From positions 28,322-92,321 of the forward strand of contig NZ_JAUXMX010000064.1 of assembly GCF_030683065.1 (NCBI RefSeq): a stretch of DNA of 64,000 nt. The letters are read 5' to 3'. Shown here piece after piece: positions 16,931 through 25,437 of this stretch. This stretch comes from Pseudomonas sp. Its GTDB lineage: Bacteria > Pseudomonadota > Gammaproteobacteria > Pseudomonadales > Pseudomonadaceae. Below the pieces are notes generated by a model that saw only the letters and a list, made by a program, of their open reading frames with translations, ran no database searches and was not told where the DNA came from. A program made the translations under genes and the position numbers. Every line of letters begins with the position of its first letter. The stretch's first letter is position 1.

Positions 16931-18201
16931 TGCGTATCGCAATCCTCGGTGCCCGCGTCATCGACCCAAGCAGTGGCCTTGATCAAGTCAGCGACCTGTT
17001 TATCGACGGCAGTAAGCTCATCGCCATTGGCCAGGCCCCGCTCGACTTCGTCGCAGAAAAAACCATCAACGCCCAAGGCCTCGTAGTAGCGCCTGGGCTG
17101 GTCGATTTGTCCGTGGCCCTGCGCGAACCCGGCTACAGCCGCAAGGGCAGCATCGCCAGCGAAACCCTGGCCGCAGCCGCTGGTGGTGTCACCAGCCTGT
17201 GCTGCCCGCCCTTTACCAAACCGGTACTCGACACCCCGGCGGTGGCCGAACTGATCCTCGACCGCGCCCGCGAGGCGGGTCACACCAAAGTCTTTCCCAT
17301 CGGCGCATTGAGCAAAAACCTGGACGGTGAACAGCTGGCCGAACTGGTGGCCCTGCGCGACGCTGGCTGCGTGGCCTTCGGCAACGGCCTGGATAGCTTC
17401 CGCAACACCCGTACCCTGCGCCGCGCCCTGGAATATGCTGCCACCTTCGACCTGACGGTGATCTTCCATTCCCAGGATCATGACCTGGCTGAAGGCGGCT
17501 TGGCCCACGAGGGCCCTACTGCCAGCTTCCTCGGCCTGGCCGGCATTCCGGAAACCGCCGAGACGGTGGCCCTGGCCCGCGACCTGCTGCTGGTCGAACA
17601 AAGCGGTGTGCGCGCCCACTTCAGCCAGCTGACCAGCGCCCGCGGCGCCCAACTGATCGCCGATGCCCAGGCCCGTGGCCTGCCAGTGACGGCAGATGTG
17701 GCGCTGTATCAGCTGATCCTCACCGATGAGGCGCTGAGCGACTTCTCCAGTCTGTATCACGTACAGCCACCACTGCGCACCCGCGGCGACCGCGATGGCC
17801 TGCGCGCGGCACTCAAGAACGGGGTGATTTCGGCCATCGCCAGCCACCACCAACCCCACGAGCGTGACGCCAAGCTGGCGCCCTTCGGTGCTACCGAGCC
17901 GGGCATCAGCAGCGTGCAACTGCTGCTGCCGCTGGCCATGAGCCTGGTGGAAGACGGTCTGCTCGACTTACCAACGCTGCTCGCACGCCTGTCCAGCGGC
18001 CCAGCTCAGGCCTTACGCCTGCCCGCCGGGCGACTGGCCGTAGGCGCGCCAGCCGACCTGCTGCTATTCGATCCGCAGGCCTCGACCCTGGCCGGGGAAA
18101 GCTGGCACTCGAAAGGCGCCAACTGCCCGTTTATCGGCCATTGCCTGCCCGGCGCGGTGCGTTACACCTTGGTCGATGGGCATATCAGCTATCAGGCCTG
18201 A
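16930..18201 (+). CDS. pyrC: Inactive dihydroorotase-like subunit of ATCase (PyrC'/PyrX)
   Basis: A 423-residue amidohydrolase-fold protein encoded immediately after pyrB with a 1-nt stop/start overlap. Active dihydroorotases have a metal-binding His-x-His where this protein reads DLSVALREPG (about residues 59-68), so both histidines are missing. The conserved catalytic Asp-His pair near 304 is replaced by SHHQPH. This is the pattern of the pseudo-dihydroorotase that in Pseudomonas serves as a structural partner for PyrB. A separate active dihydroorotase must be encoded elsewhere in the genome. Confidence 0.93.
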   Translation: MRIAILGARVIDPSSGLDQVSDLFIDGSKLIAIGQAPLDFVAEKTINAQGLVVAPGLVDLSVALREPGYSRKGSIASETLAAAAGGVTSLCCPPFTKPVLDTPAVAELILDRAREAGHTKVFPIGALSKNLDGEQLAELVALRDAGCVAFGNGLDSFRNTRTLRRALEYAATFDLTVIFHSQDHDLAEGGLAHEGPTASFLGLAGIPETAETVALARDLLLVEQSGVRAHFSQLTSARGAQLIADAQARGLPVTADVALYQLILTDEALSDFSSLYHVQPPLRTRGDRDGLRAALKNGVISAIASHHQPHERDAKLAPFGATEPGISSVQLLLPLAMSLVEDGLLDLPTLLARLSSGPAQALRLPAGRLAVGAPADLLLFDPQASTLAGESWHSKGANCPFIGHCLPGAVRYTLVDGHISYQA

Positions 18202-18212
18202 GTGAGATACCT

Positions 18213-18257
18213 CTCGTAGGGTGCGCCCGGTGCTCGCTTGACTGCGCACCCTACGAG
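18213..18257. repeat. Intergenic inverted repeat between pyrC and the TM2 gene
   Basis: CTCGTAGGGTGCGC and GCGCACCCTACGAG are perfect 14-bp inverted arms separated by 17 nt. They lie between two convergent genes, so the structure could act as a bidirectional terminator, although there is no strong T-tract. The GTAGGGTGCGC core recurs near 51645, which marks it as a dispersed repeat. Confidence 0.7.
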
Positions 18258-18294
18258 ATAAGCCCATTGCGCGCCGGCTGACGCATGGCTTCCG

Positions 18295-18693
18295 TCAGCC
18301 GCGCTGGGCGTTCTTGATCGAAATCTGGGTGTTCAGCGTCCAGAAGTCATAGAGCACGCCAATCAGGAACAGGCCACCGGTAAACAAGTAGATGATCCCG
18401 GTAATCCACTTGCCCTGGTACATGCGGTGCACACCGAAAATGCCGAGGAAAGTCAGCAGAATCCAGGCCACGTTGTAATCGGTGTCGCCTGCGGTAAACC
18501 GCAGGTCGGCTTCCCGGTCCATCGCCGGGATCAAAAACAGGTCGATGATCCAACCGACGAACAACAAGCCAAGAGTAAAAAACCAGATGGTCCCGGTCAC
18601 AGGCTTGCCGTAATAAAAGCGGTGGGCGCCGAGAAAGCCAAATATCCACAACAAATAGCCGATAAGTTTGCTGTGCGTGTCCTGACGCTGCAT
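18295..18693 (-). CDS. TM2 domain-containing membrane protein
   Basis: A 132-residue integral membrane protein with two similar TM2-type halves: FGFLGAHRFYYGKPVTGTI near the N-terminus and FLGIFGVHRMYQGKWITGI in the second half. Four hydrophobic segments are expected. TM2 proteins have no general assigned function. The gene is convergent with pyrC and divergent from the radical SAM gene; no operon partner is evident. Confidence 0.82.
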   Translation of the reverse strand: MQRQDTHSKLIGYLLWIFGFLGAHRFYYGKPVTGTIWFFTLGLLFVGWIIDLFLIPAMDREADLRFTAGDTDYNVAWILLTFLGIFGVHRMYQGKWITGIIYLFTGGLFLIGVLYDFWTLNTQISIKNAQRG

Positions 18694-18791
18694 ATGCGTG
18701 TCTCCTGATGGCTTGGGCTGTATCTGACGCCAGACTCTACCCGAGGTTCGCGGCCCGAGGAAATCCGCGGCATCACCTTAAACATCAGCGC

Positions 18792-18834
18792 TTGAACCCT
18801 GCTTACTATTGCTAAATACTGTATGGATAAACAG
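18792..18834 (+). promoter_or_regulatory. Sigma-70-like promoter overlapped by a LexA (SOS) box
   Basis: CTGTATGGATAAACAG at 18819-18834 fits the LexA operator pattern CTG-N10-CAG and is flanked by TA on the left and T on the right, as in the extended consensus. A candidate promoter, TTGAAC (18792-18797) and AATACT (18815-18820) with 17-bp spacing, overlaps it. The box ends 16 bp before the ATG of the radical SAM gene. This placement is typical for direct LexA repression. Confidence 0.75.
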
Positions 18835-18850
18835 TTAAGCAGGCCGCATC

Positions 18851-20062
18851 ATGCAGCTGATCGAAAAACTCACTGTCCTCGCCGACGCGGCCAAGTACGA
18901 CGCATCCTGCGCCAGCAGCGGTGCGCCCACGCGCAGTTCCAAAGGTAAAAGTGGCATCGGCTCAACCAACGGCATGGGTATCTGCCACAGCTTTACTCCA
19001 GACGGGCGCTGCGTGGCCCTGCTGAAGATCCTGCTGACCAACTTCTGCCTGTATGACTGCCAATACTGCGTGAACCGCCGCTCCAGCGACGTGCCGCGCG
19101 CGCGCTTCACCCCGGAAGAAGTGGTCACCCTGACTATCGACTTCTATAAGCGCAACTGCATCAGCGGTTTGTTTCTCAGCTCAGGCATCATCCGCTCGGC
19201 CGACTACACCATGGAGCAGCTGATCCGCGTAGCCAAGTTGCTGCGCGAAGAGCACGAGTTTCGCGGCTATATCCACCTCAAGACCATTCCCGACGCCGAC
19301 CCGCGACTGATTGCCGAGGCCGGCCGCTACGCTGATCGCCTTAGCGTCAATATCGAACTGCCCACCGAAAGCAGCCTGATCCGCCTGGCTCCGGAGAAAC
19401 AGGTGCGCACCATCAAGCAGGCCATGCACTCGATCCATCTGGGCGAGAGCGAAGCCCGAGCGGAACCACGTGCGCCGCGTTTCGCCCCGGCCGGGCAGAG
19501 CACGCAGATGATCATTGGCGCAGATGACACCGACGACAGCACCATCCTGCATACCGCCGCCTCGCTCTACGGCGACTACCGCCTGCGCCGGGTGTACTAC
19601 TCGGCCTTTAGCCCGATCCCGCAGAGCCCGAATACCGTGCCCTTCGAAGCGCCGCCACTGCTGCGCGAGCACCGTCTGTATCAGGCCGATTTTCTGATGC
19701 GCGGCTACGGTTTCGAGGCAGGAGAACTGCTCAGCGGCCCCGGTAATCTGGCCCTGGATATCGACCCGAAGCTGGCCTGGGCGCTGAACAACCGCGAGCA
19801 CTTCCCGGTCGACCTCAACCGCGCCGAAGCAGCGATGATCGCCCGCGTACCCGGTATCGGCGTACTCAGCGCCAAGCGCCTGGTCGCCCTACGCCGACAG
19901 AAACGCATCCGCTTCGAAGACCTGACGCGCCTGCGCTGCGCCCTGGAAAAAGCCAAGCCTTTTATCGTCACCCAGGACTATCGTCCCCTGCAGGCCAGCC
20001 GCGAATCACTGCTACTGCGCCAGCAGTTGAGTGAAGCGCCCGCGCAGATGGCGCTGTGGTGA
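18851..20062 (+). CDS. Radical SAM protein, putative DNA modification/repair (TIGR03916-like)
   Basis: A 403-residue radical SAM enzyme. The cluster-binding motif CxxxCxxC is at Cys66, Cys70 and Cys73 (CLYDCQYC), inside a TIM-barrel-like N-terminal domain. The C-terminal part has a helix-hairpin-helix DNA-binding signature (VPGIGVLSAKRLVAL, about residues 333-347). This combination is typical of the family annotated as putative DNA modification/repair radical SAM proteins, whose substrate is unknown. The stop overlaps the start of a DUF4130 gene (TGATG), matching the known two-gene association. The LexA box upstream suggests induction by DNA damage. Confidence 0.87.
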   Translation: MQLIEKLTVLADAAKYDASCASSGAPTRSSKGKSGIGSTNGMGICHSFTPDGRCVALLKILLTNFCLYDCQYCVNRRSSDVPRARFTPEEVVTLTIDFYKRNCISGLFLSSGIIRSADYTMEQLIRVAKLLREEHEFRGYIHLKTIPDADPRLIAEAGRYADRLSVNIELPTESSLIRLAPEKQVRTIKQAMHSIHLGESEARAEPRAPRFAPAGQSTQMIIGADDTDDSTILHTAASLYGDYRLRRVYYSAFSPIPQSPNTVPFEAPPLLREHRLYQADFLMRGYGFEAGELLSGPGNLALDIDPKLAWALNNREHFPVDLNRAEAAMIARVPGIGVLSAKRLVALRRQKRIRFEDLTRLRCALEKAKPFIVTQDYRPLQASRESLLLRQQLSEAPAQMALW

Positions 20063-20940
20063 TGCTCAGCGTGCAGTTCGACGGCAGTTTTACCGGCTGG
20101 CGTGAGGCTGCCAGAGGGCTATTGCAGCAAGGCGTAGCACCGCATCAGGTCAACTGGCTGGGTGACGGCGACGCCGGCGGCCTGTTTGACCATGCACCGG
20201 TATCCGTCAGCACACCGTCGGAGGCACCCGCTCCGCGCATCCCCAAGCAGCTGCTTGAGTTGCTACAGAGCGCGGCACGCTTTCGCATCGCGGATCGCTG
20301 GAGCCTGCTCTACCGGATTCTCTGGCGGGTCGCCCAGGGCGATCGCGCCGCCATGTTACCCGGGGATATCGACGGCAGCGTGCTGCATAAACGGCTAAAA
20401 GCGGTGCGCCGCGAAACCCATCATCTGCATGCATTTCTGCGCTTTCACCCGCGGCCGGAAAACGCCGAAGGCCCGCAACTGGTCGCCTGGCATGAACCAG
20501 CCCACGATATTCTACGGAGCGCCAGCGGACACTTTGCCGAGCGACTGGGCCGGAGTACCTGGCTGATTGCCACACCGGATGACGGCGTGTATTGGGATGG
20601 CCAGCGCCTGCACCACCACCGACCCTGCCCGAGTGAGTGGCAACGCCTGGCGCAAGCGCCCGAAGATGACGGTGAAGCGCTGTGGCTGGCCTATTACGGC
20701 AGCACCTTCAACCCGGCGCGCCTCAACCGCAGTGCACTGCAGAACAACCTGCCTGTGCGCTTCTGGAAAAACCTGCCGGAAGGCCCGCTGATTCCACAAC
20801 TGATGAGCCAGGCCCGCGCCGGCGCTCAGCGCAATGGCCAAGCCGAGGCGGTCGCGCGCCAAGGCGGCAAACGCATTCACTGCAGCGCAGCGAAGGCGCC
20901 GCCTCTCAACGAAAGCGCTTGCCCGGATCCTCTTCGCTGA
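20062..20940 (+). CDS. DUF4130 (TIGR03915-like) DNA-metabolism protein
   Basis: A 292-residue protein translated from an ATG overlapping the upstream radical SAM stop codon. It resembles the DUF4130 domain often encoded beside this radical SAM family; recognisable parts are FRIADRWSLLYRILWRVAQG, RRETHHLHAFLRF and YYGSTFNPARLN. In many bacteria this domain is fused to a uracil-DNA-glycosylase-like UdgX domain; no such domain is present here, so this is the short form. The last 35 bp overlap the 3' end of pilU on the other strand. Function is unknown; a role in repair is inferred from context. Confidence 0.8.
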   Translation: MLSVQFDGSFTGWREAARGLLQQGVAPHQVNWLGDGDAGGLFDHAPVSVSTPSEAPAPRIPKQLLELLQSAARFRIADRWSLLYRILWRVAQGDRAAMLPGDIDGSVLHKRLKAVRRETHHLHAFLRFHPRPENAEGPQLVAWHEPAHDILRSASGHFAERLGRSTWLIATPDDGVYWDGQRLHHHRPCPSEWQRLAQAPEDDGEALWLAYYGSTFNPARLNRSALQNNLPVRFWKNLPEGPLIPQLMSQARAGAQRNGQAEAVARQGGKRIHCSAAKAPPLNESACPDPLR

Positions 20941-22051
20941 TTTCCAGCGACAACCCTTGGGACATACTGCTCAGATGATCGCCGTCGGTTTCCGAGCCCA
21001 GCTTGATCATCAGGCGCAAGTCGTTAGCCGAGTCAGCGTAAAGCAGCGCATCTTCGTAGGTGATTTCGCCCTGACTGTATAGGTTGAACAGCGCCTGGTC
21101 GAACGTCTGCATGCCCAGTTCGGTGGAGCGTTTCATCAGTGATTTGAGCTCGTGTACCTCACCCTTGCGGATCAGGTCGGCAGCCAGCGGGGTGTTGATC
21201 AGCACCTCAATCACCGCGCGGCGGCCCTTGCCGTCCGGGGTCGGGATCAGTTGCTGGGCGACGATAGCCTTGAGGTTGAGCGACAGGTCCATCCATACCT
21301 GATTCTGCCGGTCAGCCGGGAAGAAGTTGATAATCCGGTCCAGCGCCTGGTTGGCATTGTTGGCGTGCAGGGTGGCCAGGCACAGGTGACCGGTTTCGGC
21401 GAAGGTAACGGCATGGTCCATGGTTTCGCGGGTGCGCACCTCGCCAATCAGGATCACGTCTGGTGCCTGGCGTAAGGTGTTCTTCAGCGCCACCTCGAAA
21501 GAGTCGGTGTCGATGCCGACTTCGCGCTGGGTGACGATGCAGCTCTGGTGCTGGTGGATGTACTCGATCGGGTCTTCGATGGAGATGATATGACCGCTGC
21601 TGTTCTTGTTGCGGTAGCCAATCATCGCCGCTAGCGAGGTGGATTTACCGGTACCGGTGGCACCGACGAACAGCACCAGGCCACGCTTGGTCAGAGCCAG
21701 CTTCTTGAGAATTTCCGGCAGCTTGAGGTCATCAAGGGTCGGGATGTTGGTCTCGATCCGGCGCAACACCATCCCCGCCAGATTACGCTGGTAGAAGGCA
21801 CTGACACGGAAGCGACCGATACCACGGGCACTGATGGCGAAGTTGCATTCGTGACTCTCGGCGAAGTCGCGGCGCTGCTGATCATTCATTACCGAATGCA
21901 CGGTTTCCCGGGTTTGCTCGGGAGACATCGGGGTTTTGGTCACTGGCATGATCTTGCCGTTGACCTTCATCGACGGCGGTACGCCGGCAGTGATAAACAG
22001 GTCAGAAGCGCCTTTCTCGACCATCAGGCGCAGCAGTTTTTCAAATTCCAT
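20906..22051 (-). CDS. pilU: PilU, accessory pilus retraction ATPase
   Basis: A 381-residue hexameric secretion-type ATPase working with PilT in type IV pilus retraction. The Walker A is GATGTGKST, followed by an Asp box (IISIEDPIEYIHQHQ), Walker B (DVILIGEVR) and a His box (AETGHLCLATLHANN). It lies 112 nt downstream of pilT on the same strand, the usual arrangement. Its 3' end overlaps the DUF4130 gene by 35 bp, so the two operons converge without a spacer. Confidence 0.96.
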   Translation of the reverse strand: MEFEKLLRLMVEKGASDLFITAGVPPSMKVNGKIMPVTKTPMSPEQTRETVHSVMNDQQRRDFAESHECNFAISARGIGRFRVSAFYQRNLAGMVLRRIETNIPTLDDLKLPEILKKLALTKRGLVLFVGATGTGKSTSLAAMIGYRNKNSSGHIISIEDPIEYIHQHQSCIVTQREVGIDTDSFEVALKNTLRQAPDVILIGEVRTRETMDHAVTFAETGHLCLATLHANNANQALDRIINFFPADRQNQVWMDLSLNLKAIVAQQLIPTPDGKGRRAVIEVLINTPLAADLIRKGEVHELKSLMKRSTELGMQTFDQALFNLYSQGEITYEDALLYADSANDLRLMIKLGSETDGDHLSSMSQGLSLEISEEDPGKRFR

Positions 22052-22163
22052 GCGTTATCTCGCCCATCACTGTCACGCGCTTGGCCAACCACCAGCGGCT
22101 GGGGCGCGCGCCTCGCCAGCAATCTGGGTCTCGGCCAGCCTCGCGGCTGACCAGATATAAGGG

Positions 22164-23198
22164 TTAGAAGTTTTCCGGGGTTTTGGATTTTTCCCGCGCA
22201 CTGTCGCGGGTGACCAAGCCTTTGGCTACCAGGGTTTTCAGGCAGGCATCCAGGGTCTGCATGCCCAGCGAGCCTCCGGTCTGAATCGACGAATACATCT
22301 GCGCTACCTTGTCCTCACGAATCAGGTTACGGATCGCCGGGGTGCCAATCATGATTTCATGGGCCGCCACCCGGCCGCCGCCGACTTTCTTCAGCAGAGT
22401 CTGCGAGATCACCGCCTGCAAGGATTCGGACAGCATAGAACGCACCATGGATTTTTCTTCGGCGGGGAACACATCAACCACCCGGTCGATGGTCTTGGCT
22501 GCCGAGGTGGTGTGCAGGGTGCCGAACACCAGGTGACCGGTTTCCGCGGCGGTCAGCGCCAGGCGGATGGTTTCCAGGTCGCGCATTTCGCCGACCAGGA
22601 TGATGTCCGGGTCTTCACGCAACGCCGAACGCAAGGCCTCGGAGAAACCCAGGGTGTCGCGGTGCACTTCACGCTGGTTGACCAGGCACTTCTTCGACTC
22701 GTGGACGAATTCGATCGGGTCTTCGATGGTCAGGATGTGCTGGTACTTGGTGCTGTTGAGGTAGTCGAGCATCGCCGCCAGGGTAGTCGACTTACCCGAA
22801 CCTGTTGGTCCGGTGACCAGCACCAGGCCCCTGGGCACGTCGGTAATCTTGCGGAACACCTCGCCCATGCCGAGGTCTTCCATGGTCAGCACCTTGGACG
22901 GAATGGTGCGGAACACCGCACCTGCGCCACGGTTCTGGTTGAAGGCGTTGACCCGGAAACGTGCGACGCCAGGCACTTCGAAGGAGAAGTCGGTCTCGAG
23001 GAACTCCTCAAAATCCTTGCGCTGCTTGTCGTTCATGATGTCGTAGATCAGTGCATGCACCTGCTTGTGATCCAGGGCCGGCAAATTGATCCGGCGCACA
23101 TCGCCGTCAACCCGAATCATCGGCGGCAGACCAGCAGAGAGATGCAGGTCCGACGCGCCTTGCTTGGCGCTGAAGGCAAGCAGCTCAGTGATATCCAT
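22164..23198 (-). CDS. pilT: PilT, pilus retraction ATPase
   Basis: A 344-residue motor ATPase that depolymerises type IV pili for twitching motility. Walker A GPTGSGKSTT, Asp box TIEDPIEFVH, Walker B DIILVGEMRD and His box AETGHLVFGTLHT are all intact, as is the AIRNLIRE C-terminal motif important for retraction. The start MDITELLAF follows GGGAG and gives the family length; the open frame upstream reads back through yggS antisense and is not coding. It is divergent from yggS, leaving only 54 bp for both promoters. Confidence 0.97.
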   Translation of the reverse strand: MDITELLAFSAKQGASDLHLSAGLPPMIRVDGDVRRINLPALDHKQVHALIYDIMNDKQRKDFEEFLETDFSFEVPGVARFRVNAFNQNRGAGAVFRTIPSKVLTMEDLGMGEVFRKITDVPRGLVLVTGPTGSGKSTTLAAMLDYLNSTKYQHILTIEDPIEFVHESKKCLVNQREVHRDTLGFSEALRSALREDPDIILVGEMRDLETIRLALTAAETGHLVFGTLHTTSAAKTIDRVVDVFPAEEKSMVRSMLSESLQAVISQTLLKKVGGGRVAAHEIMIGTPAIRNLIREDKVAQMYSSIQTGGSLGMQTLDACLKTLVAKGLVTRDSAREKSKTPENF

Positions 23199-23252
23199 GG
23201 GACTCCCTAATGACGGTAGAATGCCGCGAACACTAGGCGGCTGGCGCAAGTA

Positions 23253-23933
23253 ATGTCCACGATAGCAGAGAATATTGCAAAGGTCGGAGCACGCATCCGT
23301 GAGGCGGCGCAAGCCTCGGGGCGAGATTGTGCATCGATAGGCCTGCTCGCAGTGAGCAAAACCAAACCCGCGACGGCAATTCGCCAGGCCCATGCTGCGG
23401 GCTTGCAGGATTTTGGCGAGAATTACCTGCAGGAAGCCCTGGAAAAACAGCTCGATCTGCGCGACCTGCCATTGATTTGGCATTTCATTGGCCCTATTCA
23501 GTCGAACAAGACGCGGGCGATTGCCGAGCAATTTGACTGGGTACACTCGGTGGAGCGCCTGAAAATCGCCGAACGCCTGTCCACGCAGCGCCCGGCGCAC
23601 CTGCCCGCGTTAAACATCTGCCTGCAGGTAAATGTCAGTGGCGAGGCCAGCAAATCAGGCTGCAGCCCCGAAGAGTTGCCGGCATTGGCAAAGGCGGTCA
23701 GCCAACTGCCTAACCTGAAGCTGCGTGGATTGATGACAATTCCTGAACCCAGCGACGACCGAGCGACGCAACAGGCCGCTTTTTCCCGCCTTGCTGAACT
23801 TCAAACCATGCTGAACCTCGACCTCGACACCCTGTCCATGGGCATGAGTCATGACCTTGAGGCGGCGATTGCCGAAGGGGCGACGTGGGTGCGCATCGGT
23901 ACCGCGCTGTTTGGCGAGCGTGACTATTCCTGA
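23253..23933 (+). CDS. yggS: YggS family PLP-binding protein (PLP homeostasis)
   Basis: A 226-residue PLP-binding TIM-barrel protein involved in vitamin B6 and amino-acid homeostasis. The PLP-binding lysine lies in LLAVSKTKP, and the family signatures FGENYLQEA and WHFIGPIQSNK follow. The C-terminal LSMGMSHDLEAAI and RIGTALFG segments bind the phosphate. It is the first gene of a plus-strand run with proC, yggT and yggU, a conserved gammaproteobacterial set. Confidence 0.96.
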   Translation: MSTIAENIAKVGARIREAAQASGRDCASIGLLAVSKTKPATAIRQAHAAGLQDFGENYLQEALEKQLDLRDLPLIWHFIGPIQSNKTRAIAEQFDWVHSVERLKIAERLSTQRPAHLPALNICLQVNVSGEASKSGCSPEELPALAKAVSQLPNLKLRGLMTIPEPSDDRATQQAAFSRLAELQTMLNLDLDTLSMGMSHDLEAAIAEGATWVRIGTALFGERDYS

Positions 23934-23972
23934 GTGCAGCTCTACTCGACTCGATATAAAAGGAAACCTCCT

Positions 23973-24806
23973 ATGAATTCTCCCCGCATTGCCTTTATCG
24001 GTGCCGGCAACATGGCCGCCAGCCTGATCGGCGGGCTGCGCGCCCAAGGCGTCGACGCACACTGCATTCGCGCCAGCGACCATGGTGCTGAACAACGCGC
24101 CAAGATCAGCGCCGAACACGCCATCGAAACCTTCGCCAGTAATGCCGAGGCCATTCAGGGCTGCGACGTGATCGTTCTGGCCGTCAAGCCACAAGTGATG
24201 AAAGCCGTCTGCCTGGAGCTGGCCGATCATATCGGCGCGGATCAATTGATCGTGTCCATCGCCGCCGGCATCAGTTGCGCCAGCCTGGAAAGCTGGCTCG
24301 GCGCCCGACCAGAGGCGGCGCCTGCGGTCGTGCGCTGTATGCCCAACACGCCGGCGCTGCTGCGCCAGGGCGTCAGCGGTCTGTATGCCAACAGCCGGGT
24401 TTCGGCGCAACAGCACCAACAGGCCGAGCAATTGCTCGGCGCGGTCGGCCTGACCTTGTGGCTGGATGAAGAACACTTGATCGATGCGGTCACTGCTGTA
24501 TCCGGCAGCGGCCCGGCGTACTTCTTCCTGTTGATCGAAGCCATGACCGCCGCAGGAGAAAAACTTGGCTTGCCCCGCAACGTCGCCGCACAACTGAGCG
24601 CACATACTGCTCTCGGCGCGGCACGCATGGCGACCGGCAGTGATGTCGATGCCAGCGAACTGCGCCGCCGCGTCACCTCGCCGGCGGGCACCACCGAAGC
24701 AGCAATCAAGACATTCCAGGCTGGCGGCTTCGAAGCGCTGGTAGAACAGGCGCTGAATGCCGCCGCGCGGCGTTCCGCGGAATTGGCTGAGCAACTGGGT
24801 CAATAA
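23973..24806 (+). CDS. proC: Pyrroline-5-carboxylate reductase
   Basis: Final enzyme of proline synthesis, reducing pyrroline-5-carboxylate with NAD(P)H. The 277-residue protein starts MNSPRIAFIGAGNMA, a Rossmann GxGxxA motif, and contains the family signature VSGSGPAYFFLLIEAM and the C-terminal TSPAGTTEAAI. AAGGA just upstream supports this ATG over one 39 nt earlier in frame. It lies 39 nt after yggS and 40 nt before yggT. Confidence 0.96.
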   Translation: MNSPRIAFIGAGNMAASLIGGLRAQGVDAHCIRASDHGAEQRAKISAEHAIETFASNAEAIQGCDVIVLAVKPQVMKAVCLELADHIGADQLIVSIAAGISCASLESWLGARPEAAPAVVRCMPNTPALLRQGVSGLYANSRVSAQQHQQAEQLLGAVGLTLWLDEEHLIDAVTAVSGSGPAYFFLLIEAMTAAGEKLGLPRNVAAQLSAHTALGAARMATGSDVDASELRRRVTSPAGTTEAAIKTFQAGGFEALVEQALNAAARRSAELAEQLGQ

Positions 24807-24846
24807 ACCACTCGGCCCCTACAAATAGGCCATTAAGGAGCAAGTC

Positions 24847-25437
24847 ATGATCGGACTGAGTACCGCAGCGGTTTATATCCTGCAAACCATCGGCAGCCTG
24901 TATCTGCTTATTGTGCTGTTGCGCTTCATCTTGCAACTGGTCAAGGCCGACTTCTACAACCCCCTCTGCCAGTTCATCGTGCGCGCCACCCATCCGCTGC
25001 TCAAACCCTTGCGCAAGGTCATTCCCAGTTTCGCCGGGCTCGACATTGCCTCGCTGGTGCTGGCGATCCTGGTGCAACTGGTGCTCATGGCCCTGGTTCT
25101 ATTGCTGATGGGCAATGGCGTCGGCGATCCGCTGCTACTGCTGGTCTGGTCGATCATTGGCGTCACGGCCCTGTTCCTCAAGGTGTTCTTCTTCGCCCTG
25201 ATCATCAGCGTGATCCTGTCCTGGGTCGCCCAAGGCAGCCGTAACCCGGCGGCAGAACTGGTGAGTCAAATCTGCGAACCGCTGCTGGCACCAATCCGGC
25301 GCGTTCTGCCGGGCATGGGCGGGCTGGATCTGTCGCCGATCGTGGCTTTCCTGATCCTCAACCTGATCGACATGCTGGTGATTCGCAACCTGGCGGTGAT
25401 GTCCGGCATGTTCAAGGGCCTCAGCCTGGCGATCTGA
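24847..25437 (+). CDS. yggT: YggT family membrane protein
   Basis: A 196-residue inner-membrane protein with two YggT domains, each with paired hydrophobic segments; RATHPLLKPLRKVIPSFAG and ICEPLLAPIRRVLPGMGG are the repeated motifs. YggT proteins have been tied to osmotic and ion stress tolerance, but no molecular activity is established. The stop overlaps the next start (TGATGA), so it is coupled to the DUF167 gene. Confidence 0.93.
   Translation: MIGLSTAAVYILQTIGSLYLLIVLLRFILQLVKADFYNPLCQFIVRATHPLLKPLRKVIPSFAGLDIASLVLAILVQLVLMALVLLLMGNGVGDPLLLLVWSIIGVTALFLKVFFFALIISVILSWVAQGSRNPAAELVSQICEPLLAPIRRVLPGMGGLDLSPIVAFLILNLIDMLVIRNLAVMSGMFKGLSLAI

Noticed and set aside
16897..17919. 340-codon minus-strand ORF opposite pyrC
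   Set aside because: Antisense shadow of a conserved gene with low-complexity, Gly/Gln/Ala-rich translation.
22359..23210. 283-codon plus-strand ORF opposite pilT
   Set aside because: PilT motifs are all intact on the minus strand, and the antisense frame is His/Gln/Gly-rich without a ribosome site.
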